Below, in pieces: positions 31,668 to 42,618 of a DNA stretch of 64,000 bases. Source of the DNA: Sordariomycetes sp. S80-01Y (lineage: Eukaryota > Ascomycota > Sordariomycetes); assembly GCA_037042185.1 (NCBI GenBank), contig JAXQJY010000024.1, positions 868,001 to 932,000 of the forward strand, given 5' to 3'. Each line of letters begins with the position of its first letter. Within the stretch, counting starts at the first letter, position 1. The position numbers and the translations under genes were made by a program. The notes beneath the pieces were generated by a model. That model was not told where the DNA came from, searched no databases, and saw nothing but the letters and a program-made list of their open reading frames with translations.

Positions 31668-31875
31668 GGAACGGCGGATTCTGAGTATCCTTTGCCACGA
31701 CTTGATGATGCCGTGGAGTTTGAGATTCTCTGAGGAGTCGTGGAGTCAGCATATCAATTAGCCGTTGTCAGTGATTATTGTGATTCATATACCCTCAGCA
31801 ATGCAACCAACTCAACATGCCCCAACCCAGCGTCATACATGTATTATACAGACTGTACACATTCAGACTTGCCAT

Positions 31876-32417
31876 CTACCAGAACTTGTACCAGGGCTTC
31901 TGTTTGAGCTTCTCCTCCGCTTGCTGTCTTTGTTCCCACTTCTGTTCTTGTAGTTTTTGCGCATGCTCTTTCCGCCCTTGGTTGATGACCTCGACATGCC
32001 TCTTCATCTTCCTCTTCTCCTCCCGTCTTTGGTATTGACACCACTCGTACGACGCCATGCTTCCCGCAATGAAGAAGCCCACTGCCCAATTTGTTACCGA
32101 GCCAATTGTTCCTGCATGCAAGGTTAGCTGCGGACTCTGACGACCAATTCGGTGAACCAACCGCCAACGATGAACCTCAAACCTCCCATCCCAAAGCCAG
32201 CGCCTATCCCCTGTAGGAATCCCGTGCGCGCGCAGGGGTACGTCGCGATGTTCGCAAAGTCCTCCGACTTGATCATGCCCGCTGCCTCGGATATCGATGG
32301 GCGTTGATTCGAAAGGTCGCCCTCCTTCATCGGCTCAGCCCACAGGCTAAGCTCCTTCTTCTGCGCATTGGGGTCTTGGGGGCCAGTCGGTGGCCCTGCA
32401 TTTGGATTAGATGCCAT
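31876..32417 (-). CDS. cox20: Cytochrome c oxidase assembly protein Cox20, 163 aa, one intron
   Basis: Inner-membrane chaperone that holds newly made Cox2 for processing and copper insertion. Exon 1 is 32417..32162 and exon 2 is 32111..31876. The 50-nt intron (32112..32161) has an unusual GTTGGT donor but a good GCTAAC branch and GCAG acceptor, and joins FIVGG|TIGSVTNWAVGFF in frame. Family marks are the segment GIGAGFGMGGLRFIVGG (first membrane span), NWAVGFFIAGSMASYEWCQY (second span, with the typical YEWCQY), then a highly charged coiled tail (RREEKRKMKRHVEV). It is divergent from the DNA polymerase epsilon gene. Confidence 0.88.
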
Positions 32418-32845
32418 TGCGGCTACCGGCGCTGCGCAATGGGACTCGGGATCTGGGGGAGTTGTATAGCAGCACAGTCGAAGGGTGGTCACGAACGATG
32501 ACGATGAAATGTTTCGACATGTGGCTGAGGTCAGGAACGTGGCTGATGGGCTGTGGCGCCCAGACACGCGAAATCGATTAAAGTGGTGGGGCTTTGTCGG
32601 GATCGTGTCGCGGTGCGGCGCGTCTCAACGCGTCTTCCCTGCTGGCAAAGCAGCCCTTGCTGGACACAGCCAACCCACCTCGACTTTCCAACTTTGTTAA
32701 TCAACCGCTATTTTAAACATTCCGACCTGTCCTCTCTTCGATTGAACACTTCGTTTGTCCATTACCAGCAGCACACAATCCATGACGGCTGCATCGCTCG
32801 ATTAACCCAACAACACAACCGGAGGGCATCCGGCACGTCCTCACC
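32418..32845. promoter_or_regulatory. Shared divergent promoter, cox20 and pol epsilon
   Basis: 428 nt between the two start codons. GGTGCGGCGCGTCTCAACGCGTC around 32612-32634 contains an ACGCGT-like sequence (AACGCGTC) resembling an MluI cell-cycle box, as expected for a replication gene. That reading is inference from one site. Confidence 0.45.
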
Positions 32846-35800
32846 ATGCCCAACACATCCCTCCGTCAGCCCCAAAAGGGCGTCCGCCGTGGAGGCAAAG
32901 CCGCCTACCACGGGAAACGCCAAAAAACCTTTGCAGCCTCCTCCCGTGCCGAGGGAACATCAGCGGACGAAAAATGGGAACGAACGCGCTTGGCGCACAC
33001 CATCGACGAGAACATGGGCTTTGCGCGCTATGAGAGCGGGAAGCGAAGAGAAGGCTGGCTTGTCAGCGTGCAGCCCACTGCGATCGAGGATGAGCGGATA
33101 CCGAACGGACGTGCGGCGCTGGACTGTTACTTCATTGAGGAGAACGGGACGACCTACTTCAAAGCCACCATAGAGTACGAGCCGTACTTCCTGATAGGCG
33201 TCAAAAAAGGTCACGAAAGCGAAGTCGAGGAATGGGTCAAGCGTGTACCCGGCGATGGCTGCGTCAAAAGCGTTCGGCGGATAGAAAAGGACGACCTGAA
33301 CATGCCGAATCACCTGCTGGGGTACAAGCGGACATTCCTGGAGCTCAAATTTGCAAATGTCAACGATCTAATGGGTGCGAGGAAGGACATTATGCCGGTG
33401 GCGGAAAGGAACAAGAAGAACATGAACGCTATGGATGCGTACGCTGAGGTTGCTACGTAAGTTTCCCTTTCGTTGAGGAAGAAGCCCGGGCTGATTGAAC
33501 TAGGGCAAACGGCGAGCTCGACCTATTTGATGACTTACGAGATGACGAAAGATTAACAAATACTACCCTTGACGCGAGCGACTATGTTGTGGACATTCGC
33601 GAGTACGATGTCCCTTACCATGTACGAGTAATGATAGACAACGGTAAGTATCTCCTGCGTCACAAGTGACCTTCGACTAACAGGTTCCAGATATCAGAGT
33701 TGGCAACTGGTATTTTGTAGAGGCCAAGCACGGAGTCACCAAGATCTTGCCAAACGAGGAAAGGTCACTGCCAGCAGAGCCCGTGGTTATGGCCTTTGAT
33801 ATCGAGACCTGCAAGGCGCCCTTGAAGTTTCCTGACGCCGCGGTCGACGAGATTATGATGATTTCGTATATGATTGATGGCCAAGGGTTCCTTATCACAA
33901 ATCGCGACGTTGTCTCCGAAGACATCTCGGATTTCGACTACACGCCGAGACCTGAATATCCCGGGCCTTTCCTGATCTTCAACGAGAAGAACGAGAAAGC
34001 GGTTCTCGAACGCTTTTTCGAACACATTAAAGAAGCTCGACCAACTGTCATCGCCACATACAACGGTGACTTTTTCGATTGGCCATTCGTCGAGGCAAGG
34101 GCTAGCATCAACGGCATCGACATGTACCAAGAAACAGGGTGGAAGAAGGACAACGAGGATATCTACAAGTGCACCTATGGTGTCCACATGGATTGTTTCC
34201 ACTGGGTCAACCGCGACTCGTATCTGCCCCAGGGCTCCAGGGGTCTGAAGGCGGTCACGGTGGCTAAGCTTGGGTATGATCCTGATGAGCTTGATCCTGA
34301 ACTTATGACACCGTATGCGCAGGAGCGGCCCCAGACCCTGGCGGAGTACTCCGTTTCTGATGCGGTGGCGACGTATTATCTCTACATGAAATACGTCCAC
34401 CCTTTCATCTTCTCACTCTGTACCGTTTTGCCGTTGAGCGGCAATGAGGTGCTGCGAAAGGGAACTGGCACGCTTTGCGAGATGTTGCTCATGGTGCAGG
34501 CCTACCAGAAGAACATTGTTCTGCCGAACAAGCACATTGCACCAAGAGAGGCGTTCTGGGACGGCCATTTGCTGGACTCTGAAACATATGTAGGCGGTCA
34601 CGTCGAAAGTATTGAAGCTGGCGTCTTCCGTGCCGACATTCCCGAGCAATTCGCGGTCGAGCCAGGGGCCATCGACGAGCTTCTTCGAGATCTGGACGCC
34701 GCCTTGAAGTTCGTTGTTGAGGTCGAAGAGAACAAGAAGCTGGAAGACGTCGAGAATTACGACGAGGTCAAGGAGGCCATCACCAAGAAATTGCTGGATC
34801 TGAAGGAGACGCCAAACCGTCTGGAGCGGCCGCTGATCTACCATTTGGATGTCGCATCTATGTACCCGAACATTATGACAACGAATCGGCTGCAACCAGA
34901 TTCCATGGTTCAGGAGTCCGACTGCGCGGCGTGTGACTTCAACCGCCCAGGAAAGACGTGCGATCGAAGGCTGCCCTGGTCGTGGAGAGGAGAATACATC
35001 CCTGCTAAACGCGACGAATACAGGATGATTCGCAACGCTCTCGAGAATGAGCGCTTCCCCGGCAAATATCCTTCGTCACCTATGCGAACCTTCCAAGATC
35101 TGAGCCAAGACGACCAAACTGCCCTCATCCGCAAGCGCCTGCAGATGTACTCCCAGAAGATCTACCACAAGATCCACGACTCGACGACTATTACCAAGGA
35201 GGCAATCATCTGCCAGCGCGAGAACCCCTTTTACGTCAACACCGTCCGTGATTTCCGTGATCGTCGATACGACTACAAGGGAAAGACCAAGGTATGGAAG
35301 GGCAAGACTGCGCAATTGCAGTCGTCTGGTGCGCCTGCCAACGAGGTCGACGCGGCGAAGAAGATGATCACGTTGTACGATTCGCTGCAACTGGCGCACA
35401 AGTGTATTTTGAACTCCTTCTATGGTTATGTCATGAGAAAGGGTTCGAGATGGTACTCTTTGGAAATGGCTGGCGTGACCTGCTTGACTGGCGCCACGAT
35501 CATCCAACTGGCGCGATCGTTGGTTGAGCGTCTTGGACGACCTCTCGAGCTGGACACTGATGGTATCTGGTGCATGCTGCCCGCTACCTTCCCCGAGAAC
35601 TTTGCTTTCAAAATGAAGGGCGGCAAGAAACTCAACATTTCGTATCCCTGCGTCATGTTGAACCATCTCGTCCACGGCAAATTCACCAACCACCAATACC
35701 AGACTCTGGTCGACGAGCGCAAACTCAAGTATGAGACCCACAGCGACAACTCCATCTTCTTCGAAGTCGACGGCCCGTACAGGGCCATGATTCTGCCTAC

Positions 35801-38800
35801 CTCCAAGGAGGAAGACAAGAACCTGAAGAAGCGATACGCCGTGTTCAACGACGATGGCAGTCTCGCGGAGCTGAAGGGCTTCGAAGTCAAAAGGCGCGGT
35901 GAGCTTAAGCTCATCAAGATCTTCCAGCAACAGATCTTCAAGTTCTTCCTTGAGGGATCGGATTTGACACAATGCTACGGCGCTGTAGCCAAGGTCGCAA
36001 ATCAGTGGCTTGATGTACTTCACAGCAAGGGTTCCACGCTTGCTGATGAGGAACTCATGGAACTGATTTCAGAGAACCGAAGCATGAGCAAGACGTTGGA
36101 GGAATATGGCTCGCAGAAATCAACGAGTATCACGACCGCAAAGCGTTTGGCAGATTTCCTTGGTGAGCAAATGGTCAAGGATAAGGGGTTGAATTGCAAG
36201 TTCATTATCTGCGCTCGCCCGAGGAATGCGCCTGTCACAGAGCGCGCCGTCCCTGTTGCGATCTTCTCAGCGGATGAGGCTGTCAAGAGGACATACTTGA
36301 AGAAGTGGCTCAAAGAGGAGCCGGCGGATACCGATCCCCGTGCTCTGCTTGACTGGGACTACTACCTCGAGCGACTTGGCTCTGTCATCCAGAAGCTCAT
36401 CACTATCCCTGCTGCACTCCAGAAGGTTCGCAACCCGGTGCCGAGAGTGCCTCACCCGGACTGGCTGCAACGCAGGATCAACATCAAAGACGACAAGATG
36501 AAGCAACGCAAAATCACCGACCAGTTCACCAAGGGGCCTCTTGAAGACATCACCAACCTCAACAACCGAAACATGGGCGACATGGAAGACTATGGCAGCA
36601 AACTCTTGCAGCCCAAGACCGTGGGGTCTGCCATTGCTTCGTCGCAGCCTGCACCAACAGTTCAGAAGCGCAAGTCTCCTGAGCCTGTGGAGAATGCCGA
36701 CCCCATGGCCGCGTTGCCAAAGATCATGCCCAAGCCTTCTGACGACTACCCGGCTTTCTTGGAGTACCAAAAGCAGAAGTGGAAGATCCAAAAGACTGCC
36801 CGCGCTCGCAGACGACAGCTGTTCGGTGACCGAAGAGGTCTGGTCGGTGGTAATATCCAGCAGACGTTCATGAAGCAGGCTCACACTACGTTGATGAACA
36901 ACTGGCAGCTGCTGCATCTGAAGCATACCGACAGCCCCGGTCTTGTCACGGCGTATGTCTTGATTGATGCAAAAGTTCACACCCTCAAGATCAAGGTGCC
37001 ACGCCAGGTCTTCCTCAATTTGAAGAGTGACGATATGCCTGACGTCGACATCTCAGGCTGTGAAGTGGAGAAGGTCAACTACACACTTCCTAATGGCCAT
37101 CCTTCCAGTCACCTCTTCAAGCTGTCGGTGCCAGAGGACATCTACTTCGCAGAGGCGGAGAAGTTCTCATTGCTTTTCAACCATCCCAGCGTTGAAGGTG
37201 TCTACGAGCGGCAACTGCCCCTGAACATGCGCGCTGTTCTGCGCCTGGGCAACCTCTGCACCGTCGATGAGAAGCAACAAGGCGTCCTCGGCAAAGGTCT
37301 CGAACACGGATTCGACCTCGATGGCCTCAAGCGACCTATCAAAGCCCGCACTTACCTGGAGTCATCTCCCCTAGCTTACATCTACATCTCGCACATCACA
37401 GCTGGCGAGCGTCAGATCTTCGGTATCTTCTCCACAACCAACGACAGTGCCCACATTGTCATCCTTAACAAAAGCCGGGACTCAAGTCAAGATCTGCCCA
37501 ATGTCAACAAGATCTACGCCGACATGCTTGCCCAGCGAGAAAAGGAGGCTGCTGGTACGAATTGGCAGGACTGCTTCCCGTACCAGGAGCGGGTGAGCTT
37601 CAAGATCTCGCAGGTGACGACCAGGAGAAAGGCACATCTCGAGATTGGCGACGTGGTGAAGAAGCTGAGGAAGGACGAGAACAGGCCGCAGATGATGGTT
37701 GTCCAGTCAAGTCAGAGCAACCAATTGGTGTACGACGTTCCGATCTTGGGCGAGTTCCCGGTTCTACCCTTGAAGTATGATGCTGCCGACAGCTCGCTTC
37801 CTCCACTAGGCTGGCAGTCTGTCGTGGCGAAGAGGCTCGTCGGTCACTACCTCGGCCTAGGCTCTTGGATTCTGCATCTCACTGCTCTAGCACGATACGG
37901 CGATGTGCCGCTGTGTAACCTGGAGAGGGAAGACCCACGCTTCCTCATCGACATTGCATACGCTCGGCGGCTGCAGGCTAACGGTGTTGTCCTGTGGTGG
38001 TCGCCTGGTGCACGCCCTGACCACGCGGGCTACGAAAACGACGACCTCCTTGGTCCCCTCGATACAGTCAAGCTGCCCAACGTCAACAACCCCGGCACAT
38101 TCTCTTCAGTGTGTATTGACATCGACGTGCGCAACCTGGCTATCAACACGATCCTCACCTCGTCCCTCATCAACGAGCTGGAAGGTGCAGATTCAATCTC
38201 TTTCAACCCCACAGCTGATGGCTCCGAAGTACTCGAGTCAGAATCCGCCTTCGCCAACGCTGGTGTGGTCGTCCTGAGGGAAATGGTCAAGGCATGGTGG
38301 GGAGAGGCCTGTCGGGGCAGCACTATGGCTGATATCCTCGTCCAACACCTCGTTCGCTGGGTTGAGAGCCCTGACAGCTTCATGTACGACCGTGCTCTCC
38401 ACTACTACGTACAGATGATGTCCCGCAAAGCGTTCCAGCAGCTCATGGCCGACTTCCGCCGCGTGGGCAGCCAAGTCATCTACGCCAGCGCGAACCGTCT
38501 CATCCTGCAGACCTCGAAAGCTGAGGTCGGCACTGCGTTTGCGTACTCTCAATACGTGATCAAGAGCATAAAGAGCAAGCCTCTCTTCCACTTCATTGAC
38601 CTCGAGATCAAGGAGTATTGGGATTACTTGGTTTGGTACGACGAGTTCAACTACGGAGGTCGGGCGTGCCAAGAGGTCCAAGAAGCGGACGAGCAAGACC
38701 TTGAGACCGTTATGAATTGGCAGATGGCGAGCTTCTTACCTGTCAGATTGCAGCCGTTCTTCCAGGAATGGGTTGTCGAGTTTATCCAACTCATGCATGG

Positions 38801-39596
38801 CTTGAAACGGCAGAGCAACGATCCCGACTCCACGCCGCGCCTTACGCAGCTCCCAAACAACAATACCGAAAACATGGAGGGTCAGATCATCACCGGGAAA
38901 GCCTTTGAGAAGCCCCTGAAGAAGGCCGTCGCCGGTCTCATCAGCCAGCAGAAGCGCGAGCTCCTCCATCCAGAACTGGCGGAAGACTACAGCTTCCCCC
39001 CTCTACCGGGCTCACATCTCTACGGCCCGAATCGCAACCCGATTTTGGAGCTTGTGAAGACGCTGATGCAGGTGTTGTCGCTGGACAAGAACATTACCAT
39101 GGAGGCTCGCATGCTAAGGAAAGATCTGCTGGCCATGTTCGATGTCAGGGAGTTTTCGAAGGACGGCACATTTGCCAACCCGTCAGAGAGCTTGCAGCTT
39201 ACTCAGTACTCCTGCGACAGCTGCACCATGGCGCGTGATCTCGACTTCTGCCGCGACTCCGACCTGTTCGGCACCGAAGGCGAGAAGGGCGAAGACGCCG
39301 TCTGGCGCTGCACCTTCTGCACGGCCGAGTTCGACCGCATAGCTATCGAGGAGAGGCTCATTGCCCGAGTCGAGAGCTGGGCTGTCGAGTGGGCGACACA
39401 GGACCTGAAGTGTCTAAGATGCGGTGCGTTGCGGGTGAACGACTTTATGGAGCACTGCACTTGCAGTGGGGAGTGGGGGTGCGTTGTGAACAAAGTAGAC
39501 ATCGTGAGGAGGTTGGGCGTGATGAAGAGGGTGGCAAAGTTCTATGGGCTGAGACTGCTCACTGATGCTGTTGAAGGTCTCATGAGCGGATTGTAG
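32846..39596 (+). CDS. pol2: DNA polymerase epsilon catalytic subunit A, 2218 aa, two introns
   Basis: Leading-strand replicative polymerase with proofreading. Exons: 32846..33456, 33504..33643, 33691..39596; introns are 47 nt each with GTAAGT donors and frames agree. B-family motifs run in order: exonuclease motif FDIET near residue 286, YNGDFFDWPF, YSVSDAVATYYLY; polymerase motif A DVASMYPNI near 636, motif B KCILNSFYGYVM near 820, motif C ELDTDGIWC near 870. The inactive second polymerase-like half follows, and the C-terminus has two Cys clusters: CDSC...CTFC near 2090-2120 and CLRCG...CTCSGEWGC near 2155-2175. These bind zinc and the accessory subunits in the family. Length matches the family (about 2200). 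Catalytic acidic residues are present. Confidence 0.98.
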
Positions 39597-40045
39597 AGTG
39601 TGAAATACATTGCATGTTTGAGAAACATAGGCGCTGGGATGGACATGGTTGGCGTTCTGGGCGAATCACTTACACGGAGTTGGCGGGCATCTTTACATAG
39701 CGAATTACAGACTCAATGTTTATAAGATCAACTGTCCGTACTCGTCTGTATCTTGCAGATATCTGAATTACTCATCCGGATTCACCCCTGCGTGGTCAGC
39801 AGCATTCGGTGGTTCGCATTCCCATCTGCAAGGCATATTGGCGATCGATCCTCCACGCTGCGCCGCAGTCTGCCTTGCGACGTCGCGACACCCCTCTCGT
39901 CCTAGACTCGAGCAGACCTCGACCTGGAATTCTATCAATTCCTGTTGTTGTCGAATGTCGATCGCACGGAAGAGGTAAGTTCATTCAATTCGTTTTGAAA
40001 CATTCGCTAAGACAAAATGTAGCGCATCTTCCGTACGACCTCACC
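39597..40045 (+). promoter_or_regulatory. Promoter and leader of the C2H2-protease gene, with a 5' UTR intron
   Basis: 449 nt. A clean leader intron lies at 39975..40022 (AGAG|GTAAGT, CGCTAAGAC branch, TGTAG), ending 23 nt before the start codon. The rest is promoter plus the 3' flank of pol epsilon. Confidence 0.65.
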
Positions 40046-42611
40046 ATGGACGTCCCGCAATGGCCCTCGAGCGACACCCCGCAGGCGGGACAGCAGTGGT
40101 TGGACGCCTCGTCCTCGTCCACCTCATTCCAGACACCGAAAAAGCTGCACATGCAAAGCCAGCGCGACCCGTGGCTCCAGTGGATGGGGCCCCTCGATGG
40201 CAGCTTTACATTCTCCTCCGTCCCTATTGAGGAGGAGCCTGAGCTCGTGCACAACGGCCACCCCATCGAAGGGTTCAGCAGCATCGACACGCGCCTCGCG
40301 CAGTTTGACGGCGACAAGCCGCAGTTTGGTGGCGAGGACAGGAAACTGCCCAAGGTGGGATTCGGGCCGCGCTCGAGGCCGCTGAGCATGATCTCGCTGG
40401 CCAGTGCCACGAGCAGCGGTTCCTGTCTTTCGTCTGTCCAGACTGATGTAAGCGATGCGAACACCGTCATTGGTATGTCCAGGGAGGCAAGTCCGCAGAA
40501 GGCCTTTGCTGTTCCGACGCCGCAAGCCTATCCGGAGCATGGATGCAACTGGGGTGGCTGCGCGGCTGTATTCAAGACGCACACTGCCCTGAGCTGGCAT
40601 GTTAAGGCCGAGCACCTCCTCATTTGCCCGGCTGCCGGGTGTGATGAGGGGCCCTTCTCGAGCGCGAAGCTCGTCGGTGCACATGTCGATGTGGTGCACC
40701 TGAAGAAGGAGAGGAGTGTCAAGGAGTGGTCCCTCGAGGTGGGCCAGAAGACTGTGAACCATGATGCCGAGGAGGTCGTTGTGAGTCGCGAGAAATGCAG
40801 GGAGAGGACGCCGGTCCAGATGGGAAGTGTCATCGAGGCCAAGAAGCGCAAGTGCATGGATGATCTCGACAAAGCTGTCGAGCGAAGAGCGAAAAGGGCG
40901 AAGAAGTTGACCGGTGAGCAACCCCCTGATGTCAACATCGTCGGCCGTGCGCTAATGAAGCTAAGGCTCAACTCCAACCTCCAACACGTCAAAGCCACTG
41001 GCCGAAGCGCCCAGCTTCCCCATGGTTTGGGAGCACTCGGTCCTCCCGTTCCTCACAACCCTCATACCAAAGCTCTCATCTCCTCGCCACATTATCAGCA
41101 CCACACGGGGGCGGACGCCAGCCCATCGCAGGATCAACATCATCACCCCCATGGCCCTCTCCTTCTCAAAGAAGCTCATCGTCGGAAAACACGTGCGTGA
41201 CCTGCTGCCGCCGCCATACAAGGAGAAGACCTCTTTCGTCTTCTCAGTTGGCCAGATCGAGCGAACAACGTGGGCGAGAGGCCTGGGCAAGGGAATACCG
41301 GACGATGTCTGCTCGCCCCGCAATCCGTACAGCTTCACCACGCCGGCCATGGGCGACAGCATCGGGATCCATGCGGGAGAGAACTTTGACGAGAGCACCG
41401 CCACGCTCGGGCCCTGCATCACCGTCGATGGCGGGAGCTACTGGCTCGGCAACTTCCATCCTTTCCTCGACGCCTACGAGTCTTTGGACACGGTGGCTGT
41501 AGAGCACCCTTCTCCGCAAGATCGAACGCGCTGCACGGAGCAGGACCATGATGCCATGACTTCCGGATCGGACTTCAAACTCGGCGACTTGATGGTCACG
41601 TCGGGCCTCAACCTCAAGACCACGCGTGTCTCCCATGATCCCTACTGGGAGGATCTCGGCAAGGACCCGCCCCTTGTCGTCACGGACTGGGCTCTGATAT
41701 CGTCGGCTTCCTCCCGCGCCAACATCCTGCGTCGCTTCCCCTCAGACACGCAAGCCCTTGGCAAAGAGCCTCTCATAATATCCACTTCGGCCGTCGAGCC
41801 CGGCGCTCCTGTTCTCTCCTCGGGTCGGACATCTGGCTACCAGAAGGGCCAGGTCTGCGAGATCCCCGCCTACGTCTCTGGCGAGGAGAACGGGACCCAG
41901 AAGGCGACGCGCGAGTGGTTCATCGAGGATCCCTTGGACAACGAAGAGGCCTGGATCCGGGGCGGGATCGGCGTCGAGGGGGACAGCGGCGCACCTGTCG
42001 TGGACGCCGAAACGAACGACCTGGTCGGCCAGGTTTGGGGGAGGAACAAGTACTGGGGTCCTGGACCGAGACATACCTTCTTCACACCCATCGCCGACAT
42101 CTTCGACGACATACAGGAGAAATGCGGTCAGGACGCTCGTCCGAGCCTGCCTCAGCACAGGGATGAGGCGGACCGCTTCCCCGTGTATCCGAGCTGCCGT
42201 CAGTGTTACGATCTAAAGACGTATCTCGACAGCAGACGCTCGTCGCGCATGTCGCTGCAGAGCATGATCATGAGTCCCGAGGAAAGGGTGAATGGGGATC
42301 TGACATCCATTGAGGCTGTTTCTGAGCTAGCTACACCGCGGGACTCGGGCTACAATTCGCTCCCGAGGGGCGTGGGCATAGGCGTTGAAGAGGCCGGGAG
42401 CAGCTTCAACATCGCTTCGGCCTTTAGTCCGGGCGTCCTGAGCACATCGGCTTTCAACGACGTGAAGAGTCCGTACGCGCAGACCTTGGACTTGTCCGAT
42501 CTGCCACAGGCTGGTGTCGAGGACTGCAAGAAGAGAGCTGCGCCGGACGGGCTCGATGTCTTGAAGCAGACGGGTGCGTATCGGGTGAAGAGATCGCGGG
42601 TTGAGGAGTAG
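40046..42611 (+). CDS. C2H2 zinc-finger protein fused to a trypsin-like (S1-type) domain, 837 aa, one intron
   Basis: Exons are 40046..40913 and 40966..42611. The 52-nt intron (GTGAGC, GCTAATG branch, CTAAG) is phase 1 and joins KKLTG|STPTSN; without it the two halves are in different frames. Residues about 163-215 hold two C2H2 fingers (CNWGGC...HVKAEH and CPAAGC...HVDVVH). After a basic, nuclear-signal-like region (KKRKCMDDL, ERRAKRAKK), the second half looks like a chymotrypsin-fold domain. A candidate His is in YWLGNFHPF, a candidate Asp in FKLGDLMVTSG, and the nucleophile Ser in GVEGDSGAPVVD near residue 630. The triad therefore seems complete. The tail is Ser-rich and ends in basic KRSRVEE. 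Function unknown; proteolysis is inference. Confidence 0.8.
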
Positions 42612-42618
42612 AGCTCGC

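Noticed and set aside
41022-42611. A separate protease-like gene starting at 41022 or at MALSFSKK (41151)
   Set aside because: A canonical 52-nt intron at 40914..40965 joins it in phase with the upstream zinc-finger frame, and the two frames would otherwise overlap.
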